Source: Helicobacter labacensis
Lineage (GTDB): Bacteria; Campylobacterota; Campylobacteria; Campylobacterales; Helicobacteraceae
Assembly: GCF_003660285.1 (NCBI RefSeq)
Contig: NZ_QXQQ01000008.1
Span: 1 to 53,568 of the forward strand
Direction: 5' to 3'
Length of the DNA: 53,568 bases
Shown: in pieces, positions 27,495 through 36,418 of the stretch
Layout: every line of letters starts with the position of its first letter
How positions within the stretch are numbered: position 1 is the stretch's first letter
Notes under the pieces: generated by a model
What the model was told of the DNA's origin: nothing
The model's input: the letters and a program-made list of their open reading frames with translations, nothing else
The model's database searches: none
Translations under genes and position numbers: made by a program

Positions 27495-29385
27495 ATGGAC
27501 GGCACACAATTCCAACCCATTGTCAATTTTATTTGGAGCATTGCAGATTTACTTAGGGATCGCTATAAAAGGGGCAAGTACCGCGATGTGATTTTGCCCA
27601 TGACCTTGATTGGGCGCTTAGATGCCGTGCTAGAGCCCACCAAAGAAAAGGTTTTGGCTTGTAAGACACAAAATGAGGATTTAAGTCCTGAGGGTTTAAC
27701 CCCCCTCTTGTGCCATGCCAGTGGGTTTGAGTTTTACAACGCTTCTAACTTCACCCTCAAGGAACTTTTAAACAACCCTGCAGAAATTAAAGAGAATTTT
27801 AGAAACTACCTGCATGGCTTTAGCCCGAATATCAGGGACATTTTAGAGAAGTTCAAATTTGAAGCCCAGCTAGACACCTTAGCAGGGAGCAATATTTTAT
27901 ATGCACTCGTGCAAGAGTTTTGCAGCAAAAAGGTAAATTTCTCTATCAATGACATTAAGGACGATCAAGGCAGGGTGATCCAAAAAGGCTTAAGCAATTT
28001 GGGGATGGGTTATGTCTTTGAGGAGTTGATCCGCCAATTCAATGAGGAGAACAACGAGGAGGCAGGCGAACACTTCACCCCAAGGGAGGTCATACGCTTA
28101 ATGGCAGAGCTTGTCTTTAGACCCGTGCAAAAACAAATCCAAAAGGGGGCTTTTACGATTTATGACAATGCCTGTGGGAGTGGGGGCATGCTCACCGAGT
28201 CTAAAGCCTTTCTTGAAGATGTGTTGCAATCTAGGGCAACTTTTGAATTGTGCGGGCAAGAAGTCAATGACGAAACCTACGCCCTTTGCAAGGCGGACAT
28301 GCTCATCAAGGGCGAGAACCCAGAGAACATTAAATTTGGCTCCACTCTAAGCCAAGATGGATTTAAGGGCGAAAAATTTAACTTCATGCTCACTAACCCC
28401 CCCTTTGGCAAGGCATGGGGGAGCGAACAAACAAAATGCAAAAGCGATCCGCGCTTTAATGTTGGTGTTACAGGAGCAGATGATGGGCAAATGATGTTTT
28501 TACTTAATATGCTTAGCAAAATGAAAGACACTAAGCAAGGCTCTAGGCTTGCCTCTGTGCATAATGGGAGCGCGCTTTTTAACAGCGATAGCGGGCAAGT
28601 CGCCATTAGAAGCCATATCATCAAAAACGACTATTTAGAAGCCATAATCGCCCTGCCTTTAGATTTGTTCTACAACACAGGGATTCCTACTTTCATTTGG
28701 ATTTTAAGCAACCGCAAACCAGCACATAGACAAGGAAAAGTCCAGCTCATAGACGCCACTAGCTATTTTGAACCCATGCAAAAGTCTTTAGGCAGTAAGC
28801 GCAACCACCTAACCCCCACCCACATTGAAACACTTGTTAAGCTTTTCTTAGAACAGCCCAAGAGCCCGCATAGTGTGATCGTAGAAAATGATGACTTGGG
28901 CTATGCTAAATTTAGCGTGTTCTCTTTAAAGCCAGCCCAAGAACTCTTAGAGGAGGATAGCTTTAATGCCCTCTGCAACCATCAAGCCATTTTAAAGAGA
29001 TTACAAGAGTTAGAGAGCAGCCCCCCCCAAGCTAAAACCCACCTACAAAACCCCCAAAGAGTTTTTAGAGGTTTTAGACCTCCCCATCCCCAAACTCAAA
29101 ACCAAAGAGGGGCTAGAGATCCCAGCTCCCCTAAGCGTACTTTTTGACAAACAAGAAGAAAAAATCCCCCTCAAAGAGGACACAGAGGGCTACTTTTATA
29201 AAGAGATCCAGCCCTTCACGCCCCTAAGCTTTATAGAGGCTAAAAGCGTGAAAGTGGGCTATGAAATCTTATTCAACCAATATTTTTACACCCCAAGCGC
29301 GCAAAAATCCTTAGTCCAAATCCAACAAGAAATTACACAAACAGAGGGGGAGATACAGACCTTACTGCGTGAGATTTGGGCATGA
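27495..29385 (+). CDS. hsdM: Type I restriction-modification methyltransferase HsdM, frameshifted at a C8 tract
   Basis: N6-adenine methyltransferase subunit of a type I system. Visible are the N-terminal HsdM bundle, GEHFTPREVIRLMAEL, the AdoMet motif DNACGSGGM, and catalytic NPPFGKAWG. The first frame stops at 29147 (550 residues). The frame after the tract is plainly the true C-terminus (PKEFLEVLDLPIPKL, VKVGYEILFNQYFY) and ends at 29385, overlapping hsdS by ATGA. The join is the run of eight C at 29021-29028; seven C would give one uninterrupted protein of about 629 residues. C tracts like this switch restriction genes on and off in Helicobacter, so this may be an OFF state; a read error is the alternative. 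AdoMet and catalytic motifs precede the shift. Confidence 0.9.
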
Positions 29386-30674
29386 AAGGGTTTAAAAAGA
29401 TAGAGGGGGTGGGGCAAATCCCGGAGCATTGGGGGGCAGTGAAACTTAAATACCTTGCTAAAAAAATCAAGAGTGGAGGCACACCCTCTACACACATGCC
29501 TAAATTTTATGCTTCTACAAAAGAAAACGGGTATTTGTGGGTAGCCATTGAGGACATGAAAAGCTCTACTATCACGGACACAAAACGCTATATCACACAA
29601 GAGGGGCTTAAAGCCTCATCAGCGCATTTAGTGCCCCCTTTTTCTGTCTTATACGCAATTTATGGGGCATCGCTTGGCAAAGTCGCCTATACCGATAAAA
29701 CACTAACCACTAATCAAGGGATTCTTGCTATACAGCCAAACAACAAATGCTTTTATAAATTTTTATTCTATTACTTTTGTGCGATAGAGCCAAATATTAA
29801 ATCATTATCTACCATAACAACACAAAATAACCTAAGCCTAAATATTGTTAAAAACCTTAAAATCCCCCTCCCGCCCCTAGAGGAGCAACACGCCATCGCT
29901 GCCTTTTTAGAGGACAAAACCGCTAAAATTCAAGAGTGCATCACCAAAAAGACGCGCATGCTAGAACTTTTAAAGCAATACAAACAAGCCTTAATCGCCC
30001 AAATGACCACCAAGGGGCTAGACCCACAAGCCCGCTTGAAGCCCAGTGGGGTGGCGTGGCTAGGGGACATCCCAGAGGGGTGGGGGGTTAAGAAAATCAA
30101 GTATGTTTGTCAAGTCAATCCAAAGGCGCGTGCCAAATTGCCCGATGAATTTACCTACATTGACTTAGAAAGCGTGAAAAGTGGAGCTTTACTCAAAGAA
30201 CAGCGCATGCAAAAGGCAAAAGCCCCGAGTCGAGCGCAACGCTTACTAAAGAGGGGGGACATTTTATACCAACGGGTTCGCCCTTACCAAAAGAATAACT
30301 TTTTCTTTGACAGAGAGGGCGATTATGTCGCCTCCACAGGCTACGCCCAACTAAGAACACAACAAAACCCCAAATTCATTTACTACGCCTTGCATGAAGA
30401 GTCTTTTGTTAATGAAGTCGTGCATAAATGCACGGGTACAGGTTACCCCGAAATCTCTAACAATGATTTAAAAGACCTTTTTATCCCCCTCCCTCCCCTG
30501 CCCGAACAACATGCCATCGCTGCCTTTTTAGAGGAGAAAACCACCAAGATAGATCGCCTGCGCACCAAACTACAAGCCCAAATCCAAGCCCTAAAAGACT
30601 ACAAAAGCGCGCTTATTAGTGCGGGCGTGTTAGGGCAAATCCCCCTAAAGGACAAACATGAAAAAATACACTGA
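29382..30674 (+). CDS. hsdS: Type I specificity subunit HsdS
   Basis: A 430-residue DNA-recognition subunit with two target-recognition domains, each ending in a near-identical linker: PLPPLEEQHAIAAFLEDKT near residue 165 and PLPPLPEQHAIAAFLEEKT near 370. Each half begins with an IPEHWG/IPEGWG motif. The start ATG at 29382 overlaps the hsdM stop (in its corrected frame). The paired repeats are long enough in DNA to allow domain swapping by recombination. The 3' end overlaps hsdR by 17 bases. Confidence 0.93.
   Translation: MKGFKKIEGVGQIPEHWGAVKLKYLAKKIKSGGTPSTHMPKFYASTKENGYLWVAIEDMKSSTITDTKRYITQEGLKASSAHLVPPFSVLYAIYGASLGKVAYTDKTLTTNQGILAIQPNNKCFYKFLFYYFCAIEPNIKSLSTITTQNNLSLNIVKNLKIPLPPLEEQHAIAAFLEDKTAKIQECITKKTRMLELLKQYKQALIAQMTTKGLDPQARLKPSGVAWLGDIPEGWGVKKIKYVCQVNPKARAKLPDEFTYIDLESVKSGALLKEQRMQKAKAPSRAQRLLKRGDILYQRVRPYQKNNFFFDREGDYVASTGYAQLRTQQNPKFIYYALHEESFVNEVVHKCTGTGYPEISNNDLKDLFIPLPPLPEQHAIAAFLEEKTTKIDRLRTKLQAQIQALKDYKSALISAGVLGQIPLKDKHEKIH
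29862..29929 (+). repeat. HsdS linker repeat, copy 1
   Basis: About 68 bases encoding the first TRD-linker junction, closely matching 30483-30550. Such repeats in hsdS support recombination between recognition domains. Confidence 0.75.
30483..30550 (+). repeat. HsdS linker repeat, copy 2
   Basis: Second copy of the repeat at 29862-29929. The central part, covering the HAIAAFLE codons, differs at only a few bases. Confidence 0.75.
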
Positions 30675-33561
30675 AAAAGACCTTGAAAACTTGATAGAAG
30701 CGCATTTGCTCAAAAGCGACTACACCCAGCGCGCCCCACAAAGCTACAACAAAGAATTATGCCTAGATGTGGATTTGCTATGGGGCTTTTTAGAGCGCAC
30801 ACAAAGCCCAGAGCTCCAAAAGCTCAAAGAGAGGGGGCAAGATAGAGAGAGCCTTTTAAAGCGTTTAAAAGAGCAAATAGAACAACAAGGCATGCTACAA
30901 CTCTTGCAAGGGGGGTTTAGCCATTATGGGGTAAGCTTTAAACTTGCCTACAACAAACCTGCCAATAGCAAAAACCCCCAAAGTTTAGAACGCTACCAAA
31001 ACAATGTCTTTTCTATCGTGCGCCAGTTGCGCTATAGCACCAAAAACAATAATTCTTTAGACTTGCTGATCTGTTTAAATGGCTTACCCCTTTTTAGCTT
31101 TGAGCTCAAACACCCCCTTACAGGGCAGAGTGTAGAAAATGCCATGCGCCAATACAAAGAGGATCGCAGCCCTTATGAACCCCTATTCAAACACACCTTA
31201 GCGCATTTTGCCCTAGATAGCGACCTTGTCTATATGACCACTAAGCTAGAGGGGAAAAAGACGCGCTTTATCCCCTTTAATAAGGGCTTAAATGATGGGA
31301 GCGGAGCACTGGGGCTAGAGTGTGGGGCGCTCAACCCCCCAAACCCACAAGGACTAAAAAGCGCGTATCTGTGGGAAAGCGTGTTGCAAAAGGACAGCTT
31401 GCTAAACCTGCTTTTTGATTTTTTAAAACCGGGGGCAAAGCCTAGCGATCCGGTGATCTTCCCTAGATACCACCAATTAGATGTCGTGGGGAAATTGTGC
31501 CGTGCTGTCCAACAAGAGGGCGTGGGGGGGCGTTATTTGATCATGCACAGTGCGGGCAGTGGCAAGAGTAACTCCATTGCGTGGTTAGCCTGCGCTTTGG
31601 TGGGGCTTAGTGTGGGTGAAAAAGTGCTTTTTGATAGCGTGTTGGTGGTTACAGATCGAATCATCTTGGATCGCCAATTACAAGATAAAATTGAAGCCTT
31701 TTGCCCCATTAAGGGCGTGCTAGAGGCGATCACAGAGGGGAGCAAACAACTTAGGGAGGCTTTAGCCCAGGGCAAAAAAATCATCATCACCACGATTCAA
31801 AAGTTCCCCTACATTTTAGAGGACATCCCTAACATGCGTGCTAAGAAGTTTGCCATTATCATTGATGAGGCGCACTCTTCTCAGGGGGGCAAGCATGCCC
31901 AAAGTCTTAGCCAAGCCACTGGGCAGGGCGCACTAGAGGGCTTAGACGCTGAAGAGTTTTTATTGCAAGCCATCCAAGCCAAGCAATTTCAGCCCAATGC
32001 CTCTTATTTTGCTTTCAGCGCGACTCCTAAGCCCCAAACTTTAGAGCTTTTTGGGACACAGACTACAGAGGGGGGCTTTATCCCTTTTCATTTGTACTCC
32101 ATGAAACAAGCCATTGAAGAAGGCTTTATTTTAGATGTTTTAAAATCTTACACCACCTACACGCACTACGCTAATTTGGTGGCTAAAGTCCTAGATGATC
32201 CACTCTATGAGAGAGACCCCGCCTTTAAAAAGCTTAAAACCTATGTCAAAGAGCACCCTAAAAGCATTGAGGAAAAAACAAAAGTGATGCTAGGGCATTT
32301 TTACACCACCACGCACACCAAGATCGAAGGCAGGGCTAAGGCAATGGTAGTAACCAGCTCACGCCAAGCCGCTATGCGCTATTTTCAAGCCTTTCGGGCA
32401 CAACTAGAAAAACGCCCCCATAGGGTCTTGGTTGCCTTTTCTGGAGATGTCAAGAGCGGGGGGCAGATTTATAGCGAAGCGGGCTTAAATGGCTTTTCTG
32501 AGTCGCAACTACCCGTCCATTTTGAAAAGGATGCATACCGCTTTTTGATCGTAGCAGACAAATACCAAACAGGCTTTGACCAGCCTCTACTACACACGAT
32601 GTATGTGGATAAAGCCTTAAGCGGTGTGGCGTGCGTGCAGACTTTATCACGCTTAAACCGCACACATCCGGACAAAATAGACACTTGCATTTTAGATTTT
32701 GCCAACAATGCTCAAGACATCGCTAAAGCCTTTGAGCCCTACTACAAGCAAACTTCTCTAACAGAGCCTAGCGACCCTAATAAACTCTATGACTTAAAAA
32801 GCCATTTAGACAGCTATGGGGTGTATACACTAGAGGAAGTAGAAAACTTTAATGACGCTCTTTTAAATCAAGCCCCCTTGCCCCAAATCCATGCCATGCT
32901 AGATGTGATGGTGGAGCGTTACAACGCTTTAGAACCAAATAAGCAACAAGAGTTTTATAGCAAGGCAAAAAGCTATCTTAAAAATTACGCCTTTTTGGTG
33001 CAAATTTTGTCCTATCAAGATGTGTCCTTAGAAAAACTTTGTAGATTGCTTGCCCACCTGCTTAAAAAACTCGCCCCATTGAGGGGGGATTTTGATGCGG
33101 ACATCACTAGAGCCGTAGAACTTGAGAATTACCGCCTACAAATCGCGCAACAAGATGTGGGCATTGCCCTTGAGGGGCAAGCAGAGTTATACCCTTCTAA
33201 AGCGGATGGCTCTAGCCAAATGCCCCAAAGCGAGTTAGAAAAACTCTCTGCAATCTTGGAGGAATTTGCTGAAAAGTATGGGACCCATTTAGCCAAACAA
33301 GCCTCTCAAGCTCTAAAAGAGGCTACCGACCATATGTTGGACGATCTCATATTCATGGAAAAATACGACAACTCTGATCAAGACAATAAACAGGCTTGTG
33401 TTAAAAAGTATTTTGAACAAAATGAATTGCTTAACTTAGTTGCCAACCATAGAGAATTTTATCGCGAATTAACACAAAATGAAGATTTTAAAAATCTCAT
33501 CATGCACACACTCTATGAAATTGTGGCACAAGGAGTTCAGAATGGCGACAAAAGGTTCTAA
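30658..33561 (+). CDS. hsdR: Type I restriction enzyme HsdR
   Basis: A 967-residue restriction and translocation subunit. An N-terminal nuclease part (FELKHPLTGQ near residue 148 fits the E-x-K of the RecB-like fold) is followed by SF2 helicase motifs: Walker A HSAGSGKSNS near 298, VVTDR, and DEAHSSQGG (motif II) near 402, then FSATPK and later TGFDQP and QTLSRLNRTHP. The reading frame is complete. It starts inside the end of hsdS, completing the hsdM-hsdS-hsdR operon. If HsdM is off, HsdR should be inactive too, since type I cleavage needs the whole complex. Confidence 0.94.
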   Translation: MKKYTEKDLENLIEAHLLKSDYTQRAPQSYNKELCLDVDLLWGFLERTQSPELQKLKERGQDRESLLKRLKEQIEQQGMLQLLQGGFSHYGVSFKLAYNKPANSKNPQSLERYQNNVFSIVRQLRYSTKNNNSLDLLICLNGLPLFSFELKHPLTGQSVENAMRQYKEDRSPYEPLFKHTLAHFALDSDLVYMTTKLEGKKTRFIPFNKGLNDGSGALGLECGALNPPNPQGLKSAYLWESVLQKDSLLNLLFDFLKPGAKPSDPVIFPRYHQLDVVGKLCRAVQQEGVGGRYLIMHSAGSGKSNSIAWLACALVGLSVGEKVLFDSVLVVTDRIILDRQLQDKIEAFCPIKGVLEAITEGSKQLREALAQGKKIIITTIQKFPYILEDIPNMRAKKFAIIIDEAHSSQGGKHAQSLSQATGQGALEGLDAEEFLLQAIQAKQFQPNASYFAFSATPKPQTLELFGTQTTEGGFIPFHLYSMKQAIEEGFILDVLKSYTTYTHYANLVAKVLDDPLYERDPAFKKLKTYVKEHPKSIEEKTKVMLGHFYTTTHTKIEGRAKAMVVTSSRQAAMRYFQAFRAQLEKRPHRVLVAFSGDVKSGGQIYSEAGLNGFSESQLPVHFEKDAYRFLIVADKYQTGFDQPLLHTMYVDKALSGVACVQTLSRLNRTHPDKIDTCILDFANNAQDIAKAFEPYYKQTSLTEPSDPNKLYDLKSHLDSYGVYTLEEVENFNDALLNQAPLPQIHAMLDVMVERYNALEPNKQQEFYSKAKSYLKNYAFLVQILSYQDVSLEKLCRLLAHLLKKLAPLRGDFDADITRAVELENYRLQIAQQDVGIALEGQAELYPSKADGSSQMPQSELEKLSAILEEFAEKYGTHLAKQASQALKEATDHMLDDLIFMEKYDNSDQDNKQACVKKYFEQNELLNLVANHREFYRELTQNEDFKNLIMHTLYEIVAQGVQNGDKRF

Positions 33562-33613
33562 AGAGTGGATCGAAACATGAAGGGATAGATACTTTACCAA
33601 CCGCGCCGTAAAG

Positions 33614-33644
33614 CCCCTAGCTTTAGCTATGGGGAGTATGTCAA
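33614..33644 (+). mobile_element. IS200/IS605-type (IS608-like) right-end hairpin, no transposase
   Basis: The hairpin at 33614-33634 (CCCCTAGCT, TT loop, AGCTATGGGG, with the unpaired T typical of this group) is followed by AGTATG and TCAA at 33641-33644. This is the layout of the IS608 right end, where TnpA cuts after TCAA, as I recall it. No tnpA or tnpB lies to the left; hsdR ends 52 bases before. It is a solo end. Confidence 0.55.
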
Positions 33645-33719
33645 GCTACAATGCTCCAACAAAGAGAGACAAGGGGTAAGAAACTCTGGAGGCATTGGGT
33701 ACAAATAACTAACAGGCAA

Positions 33720-34490
33720 CTAAAAAACCATCTCCCCACATCCAAACCTTAAGTTCAAAAAGCACTCTAAACTTCCACAACCAGTTTCTTTGAGATTGAA
33801 GTCCAAGCGTAAAAGCAGAATTTCTAAATCTCTTTGGAATTTGATATTCGTGGGTTTATTATGAAAAATGTCATTTCTAGCGCGACGGATTCGATCGATG
33901 GTGTCAATGACTTTTCGTTTCGTTCCATAAACAGGCAAAAGTTCGGCAAAGTGTCTTTTCTCCGCACTAAAAATAGGTTCAAAATAAACATAATAATCTT
34001 CCAAAATTTGTTGCAGATCGCTCAAATAGAGAAAGTCAAAAACATCAAAGGTGCTTGTAGGAAATTCCCTAATATTTTTACGCTGTCTGTGTAAAATTTG
34101 ACGGATTCTAGCTTGTAAGCATCTCTGGACTCCGTCCTTTGGGGTCTGCCAAAACCAATCATCCTTGTTTGTGTTGAAAGTATTGGCAAGGATGGTTGCC
34201 ATAGTGCTGCGCAAAGCGTTCTCAAAACATTGTAAGAGAAAAAATTTCGCTTGGTGCTGGTTACGTTTTTTGTTGTAAATATTTACAATCGCATCCAATA
34301 AACCACTCTTAATTTCTCCTCTTTTGTCTAGCAAAGCCCCCACCTCTTTGCATGCTCCCCATAAATACTTATGGTGGAACACACAAACTTTCTCTTTGAA
34401 TCGCTCTTTAAACTCAGGGGTCAGCAAGTGATCATGCTTTTCGAGCAACCCCCGTACTTTTTGGTAAAAATCTTCCTGCACATTATACAT
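33720..34490 (-). CDS. HEPN-domain protein, putative RNase
   Basis: A 256-residue, mostly helical protein. Near residue 208 it carries RRARNDIFHNKP, the RxxxxH (RNDIFH) motif of HEPN ribonucleases, in the usual helix near the C-terminus. No nucleotidyltransferase partner gene is adjacent, so it is not an obvious MNT-HEPN pair. The start has no ribosome site: a TGTTAAAAT -10 box ends eight bases before the ATG, so the message is probably leaderless. Position among restriction and Fic genes suggests a defence or toxin role, which is inference. Confidence 0.65.
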   Translation of the reverse strand: MYNVQEDFYQKVRGLLEKHDHLLTPEFKERFKEKVCVFHHKYLWGACKEVGALLDKRGEIKSGLLDAIVNIYNKKRNQHQAKFFLLQCFENALRSTMATILANTFNTNKDDWFWQTPKDGVQRCLQARIRQILHRQRKNIREFPTSTFDVFDFLYLSDLQQILEDYYVYFEPIFSAEKRHFAELLPVYGTKRKVIDTIDRIRRARNDIFHNKPTNIKFQRDLEILLLRLDFNLKETGCGSLECFLNLRFGCGEMVF

Positions 34491-34498
34491 TTAGCAGA

Positions 34499-34504
34499 AT
34501 TTTA
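34499..34504 (-). promoter_or_regulatory. Extended -10 box giving a leaderless HEPN transcript
   Basis: On the minus strand TAAAAT preceded by TGT; eight bases then the ATG at 34490. Transcription would start at or next to the A of ATG. Confidence 0.5.
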
Positions 34505-35430
34505 ACAGAAAAAAGTTAGAATCGCCATAATTTAGGGGTCTTACTGCTTTGAATAGCGGGTGCTCTTGTGTAGAGAGGATGCCCTAAATTCCATCTTCTA
34601 TAACCTCCAACTTCGCAATGTGCTATCATCTATCCAAAGTTGTCGGTATTTTTGTAGCGATCTGTTTTTTACAGGTTGTCTTAACTGTGTACCTCGAATT
34701 TACACTGATCAGGCATTTATCTGTAATCTGTAGAACAGGATTCCTTAAAACATAAAAAGAGTAAAATGAAACAGATAAATTCTCCGGGCAAAGAGAAATA
34801 CTAGGCAAAGATAACGAAAATCAATAAAGACCAAGCCGCCCTAAATAAGCAGATAAAGAGTCTCAAGATGATGAGGAACCAAGTACTAGGTCCAAAGCAA
34901 GAAAGAGCATTAAAGACGGTCGGCTAAAAACCCACAATCCATCCAAGAAAATACATAGCCATTCCAGCCACATAGATAGGTCATACAGCATTACTTAGAC
35001 CAAAACCAACTAGATACCCCCAGCACCCAATGCGTTAAAACTGATTTTTGAGCTATTTTATCAATTGAGTTATGATCTCACTTTCTTACAGCCAAAAATG
35101 CGTACGCACAAACGCGAGTCTTTAGCCAATACTACTTGAAACTTGAAGACGAGGATAATCTACGCTAAAAACAAGCCCTTATGGTGATTGAGTAGCAAAC
35201 TTAGCGGGCTTGCAAGTGACACCCTCCCAAGAATAGGAAATTTGCTCACAACCTTGCTCAAGCTCAATTTTGTATCCTCGAGCGGTGAATTAATCTCAAT
35301 ACATAGAGCTTTTGGGCTTTAGGTGGTGCGACATTTTAGCATCTCTTCTAAGGACTGCGAGCAAAAACCTAATTTCTTTAAACTCTTGCAAACTCAAGAA
35401 CATTTCCCCCAAAAGGGAGTAAGTCGATGC
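34505..35430. other. Gene-poor decayed DNA
   Basis: About 0.9 kb with many stops in all frames. Pieces can be tied to other parts of the window: 34978-35060 resembles 38105-38200 (the GGTCATACAGC repeat), 35181-35225 resembles the oriT candidate at 52616-52660, and 35325-35430 resembles 38440-38560. The interval 34625-34810 encodes only short doubtful peptides. It reads as plasmid debris. Confidence 0.45.
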
Positions 35431-35438
35431 CTTTAGAC

Positions 35439-35570
35439 TTACATCACTTTCAAGGCATCTTTAAACTCTGCCATATTGCCACCCTCTAAAACGGCACTAA
35501 GGTAGCCTAAGCGTACTTGTTCAGAGTCCAAAAACTCAGTTGCATCAAAAGGTCTTAGGATAACCTTCAT
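35439..35570 (-). pseudogene. Truncated HI1420-like antitoxin, copy 1
   Basis: Encodes 43 residues beginning MKVILRPFDATEFLDSEQ and ending MAEFKDALKVM, the N-terminus of the addiction-module antidote family that normally continues with a helix-turn-helix to about 100 residues. The remainder is lost. It follows the toxin remnant at 35591 in the usual toxin-then-antitoxin order. Confidence 0.6.
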
Positions 35571-35590
35571 GGTAATTCCTTCAAAATTTC

Positions 35591-35770
35591 CTACACTCTA
35601 ATTATATACTTTTGTGGCGTACTTTTATCGCCTCCACAAAGCAAAATCACCAAGGTCTCGCCCCATTTAGCAACATACAACTGATGCCCGGGACCCGTGT
35701 GTATGCATAATTCAAAAATCGTATCACCGATGTGCTTATGGCTACCAAAGTGCCTGCCATTTTTTTAAGT
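35591..35770 (-). pseudogene. HI1419-like RelE-family toxin remnant, copy 1
   Basis: The frame encodes GSHKHIGDTIFELCIHTGPG, then QLYVAKWGETLVILLCGGDK and STPQKYIIRV. This is the C-terminal half of HI1419/RelE-type toxins, including the LLCGGDKS signature. The N-terminal third is absent or scrambled, with stops upstream. A second wreck of the same module lies at 38535-38808. Confidence 0.65.
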
Positions 35771-35951
35771 TCTGTATGTGGCGTGTGATCATACCTTAAA
35801 CACTCGTACTCTGTACTGTATTTCTATACTCCATTTTAACGCAAAAACGCCTACTTATGGGCTTTAAAGCCACATAAGAGTAACATTTTAAACTCCTACA
35901 TCTAGGGTAAATCATTAGACACTTGGGATTCTAAGCTTAGATGATTAGTAT
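35771..35951. other. Short decayed spacer
   Basis: No gene seen. A direct duplication of ATTCACAAGT occurs at about 35950-35969, near the end of the next remnant. Confidence 0.3.
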
Positions 35952-36258
35952 TCACAAGTATTCACAAGTATGACTGATAATCTTTAAAAATTCTGTTTTG
36001 TCAGGGAAGGGAATATCAAAAACACGGGTGTAAATCTCTAGCTCTTTGGGAATGTTGGGTGTACCCAGATAGCTAGAGAAAATAAAATAAAGATAATTGC
36101 GCTGTAAACTCCTTTGGTAAGAATATCGCGTGCCATGCATTGCAAGGGGGCGACGACTTTAGACTCTTGTGCAAGTTGTTAAAAGTGTCTCTTCTTAAAG
36201 TCCGTATAGACATTAATTCTCTCACAACAGGCACTAGATTGAGCATATCCGCGTTCAA
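35952..36258 (-). pseudogene. AAA-type ATPase remnant with a frameshift
   Basis: Two overlapping frames together give MLNLVPVVRELMSIRTLRR and, after a shift near 36100-36150, SSYLGTPNIPKELEIYTRVF then DIPFPDKTEFLKII. The second part resembles the sensor-1 to post-sensor stretch (iPkeLe.y...fd.PlPd) of AAA ATPases in bacterial accessory regions. Walker motifs are gone. Only the C-terminal third survives. Confidence 0.45.
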
Positions 36259-36278
36259 AAATTAGATATGCTTACCCA

Positions 36279-36395
36279 ATGAAACACAACACCAACATAG
36301 AAACCCTATACGCACAGGTTCAAGCTTTCAAAAGAAACACTAGAAACCTCATATCTGTTGAACGACTAGCATCCCATCTAATTAAATCCTCTTAG
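36279..36395 (+). CDS. Tiny ORF or gene remnant
   Basis: Encodes 38 residues, MKHNTNIETLYAQVQAFKRN through LASHLIKSS. No ribosome site is evident. It may be the N-terminus of a lost gene cut by the convergent Fic gene that ends at 36419. Reported only because it is the one open stretch here. Confidence 0.2.
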   Translation: MKHNTNIETLYAQVQAFKRNTRNLISVERLASHLIKSS

Positions 36396-36418
36396 AGTTC
36401 ACATTTGTTTGGATCTTC

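Noticed and set aside
34626-34808. 60-codon minus-strand frame
   Set aside because: No ribosome site, no recognisable motif, inside DNA that otherwise looks decayed.
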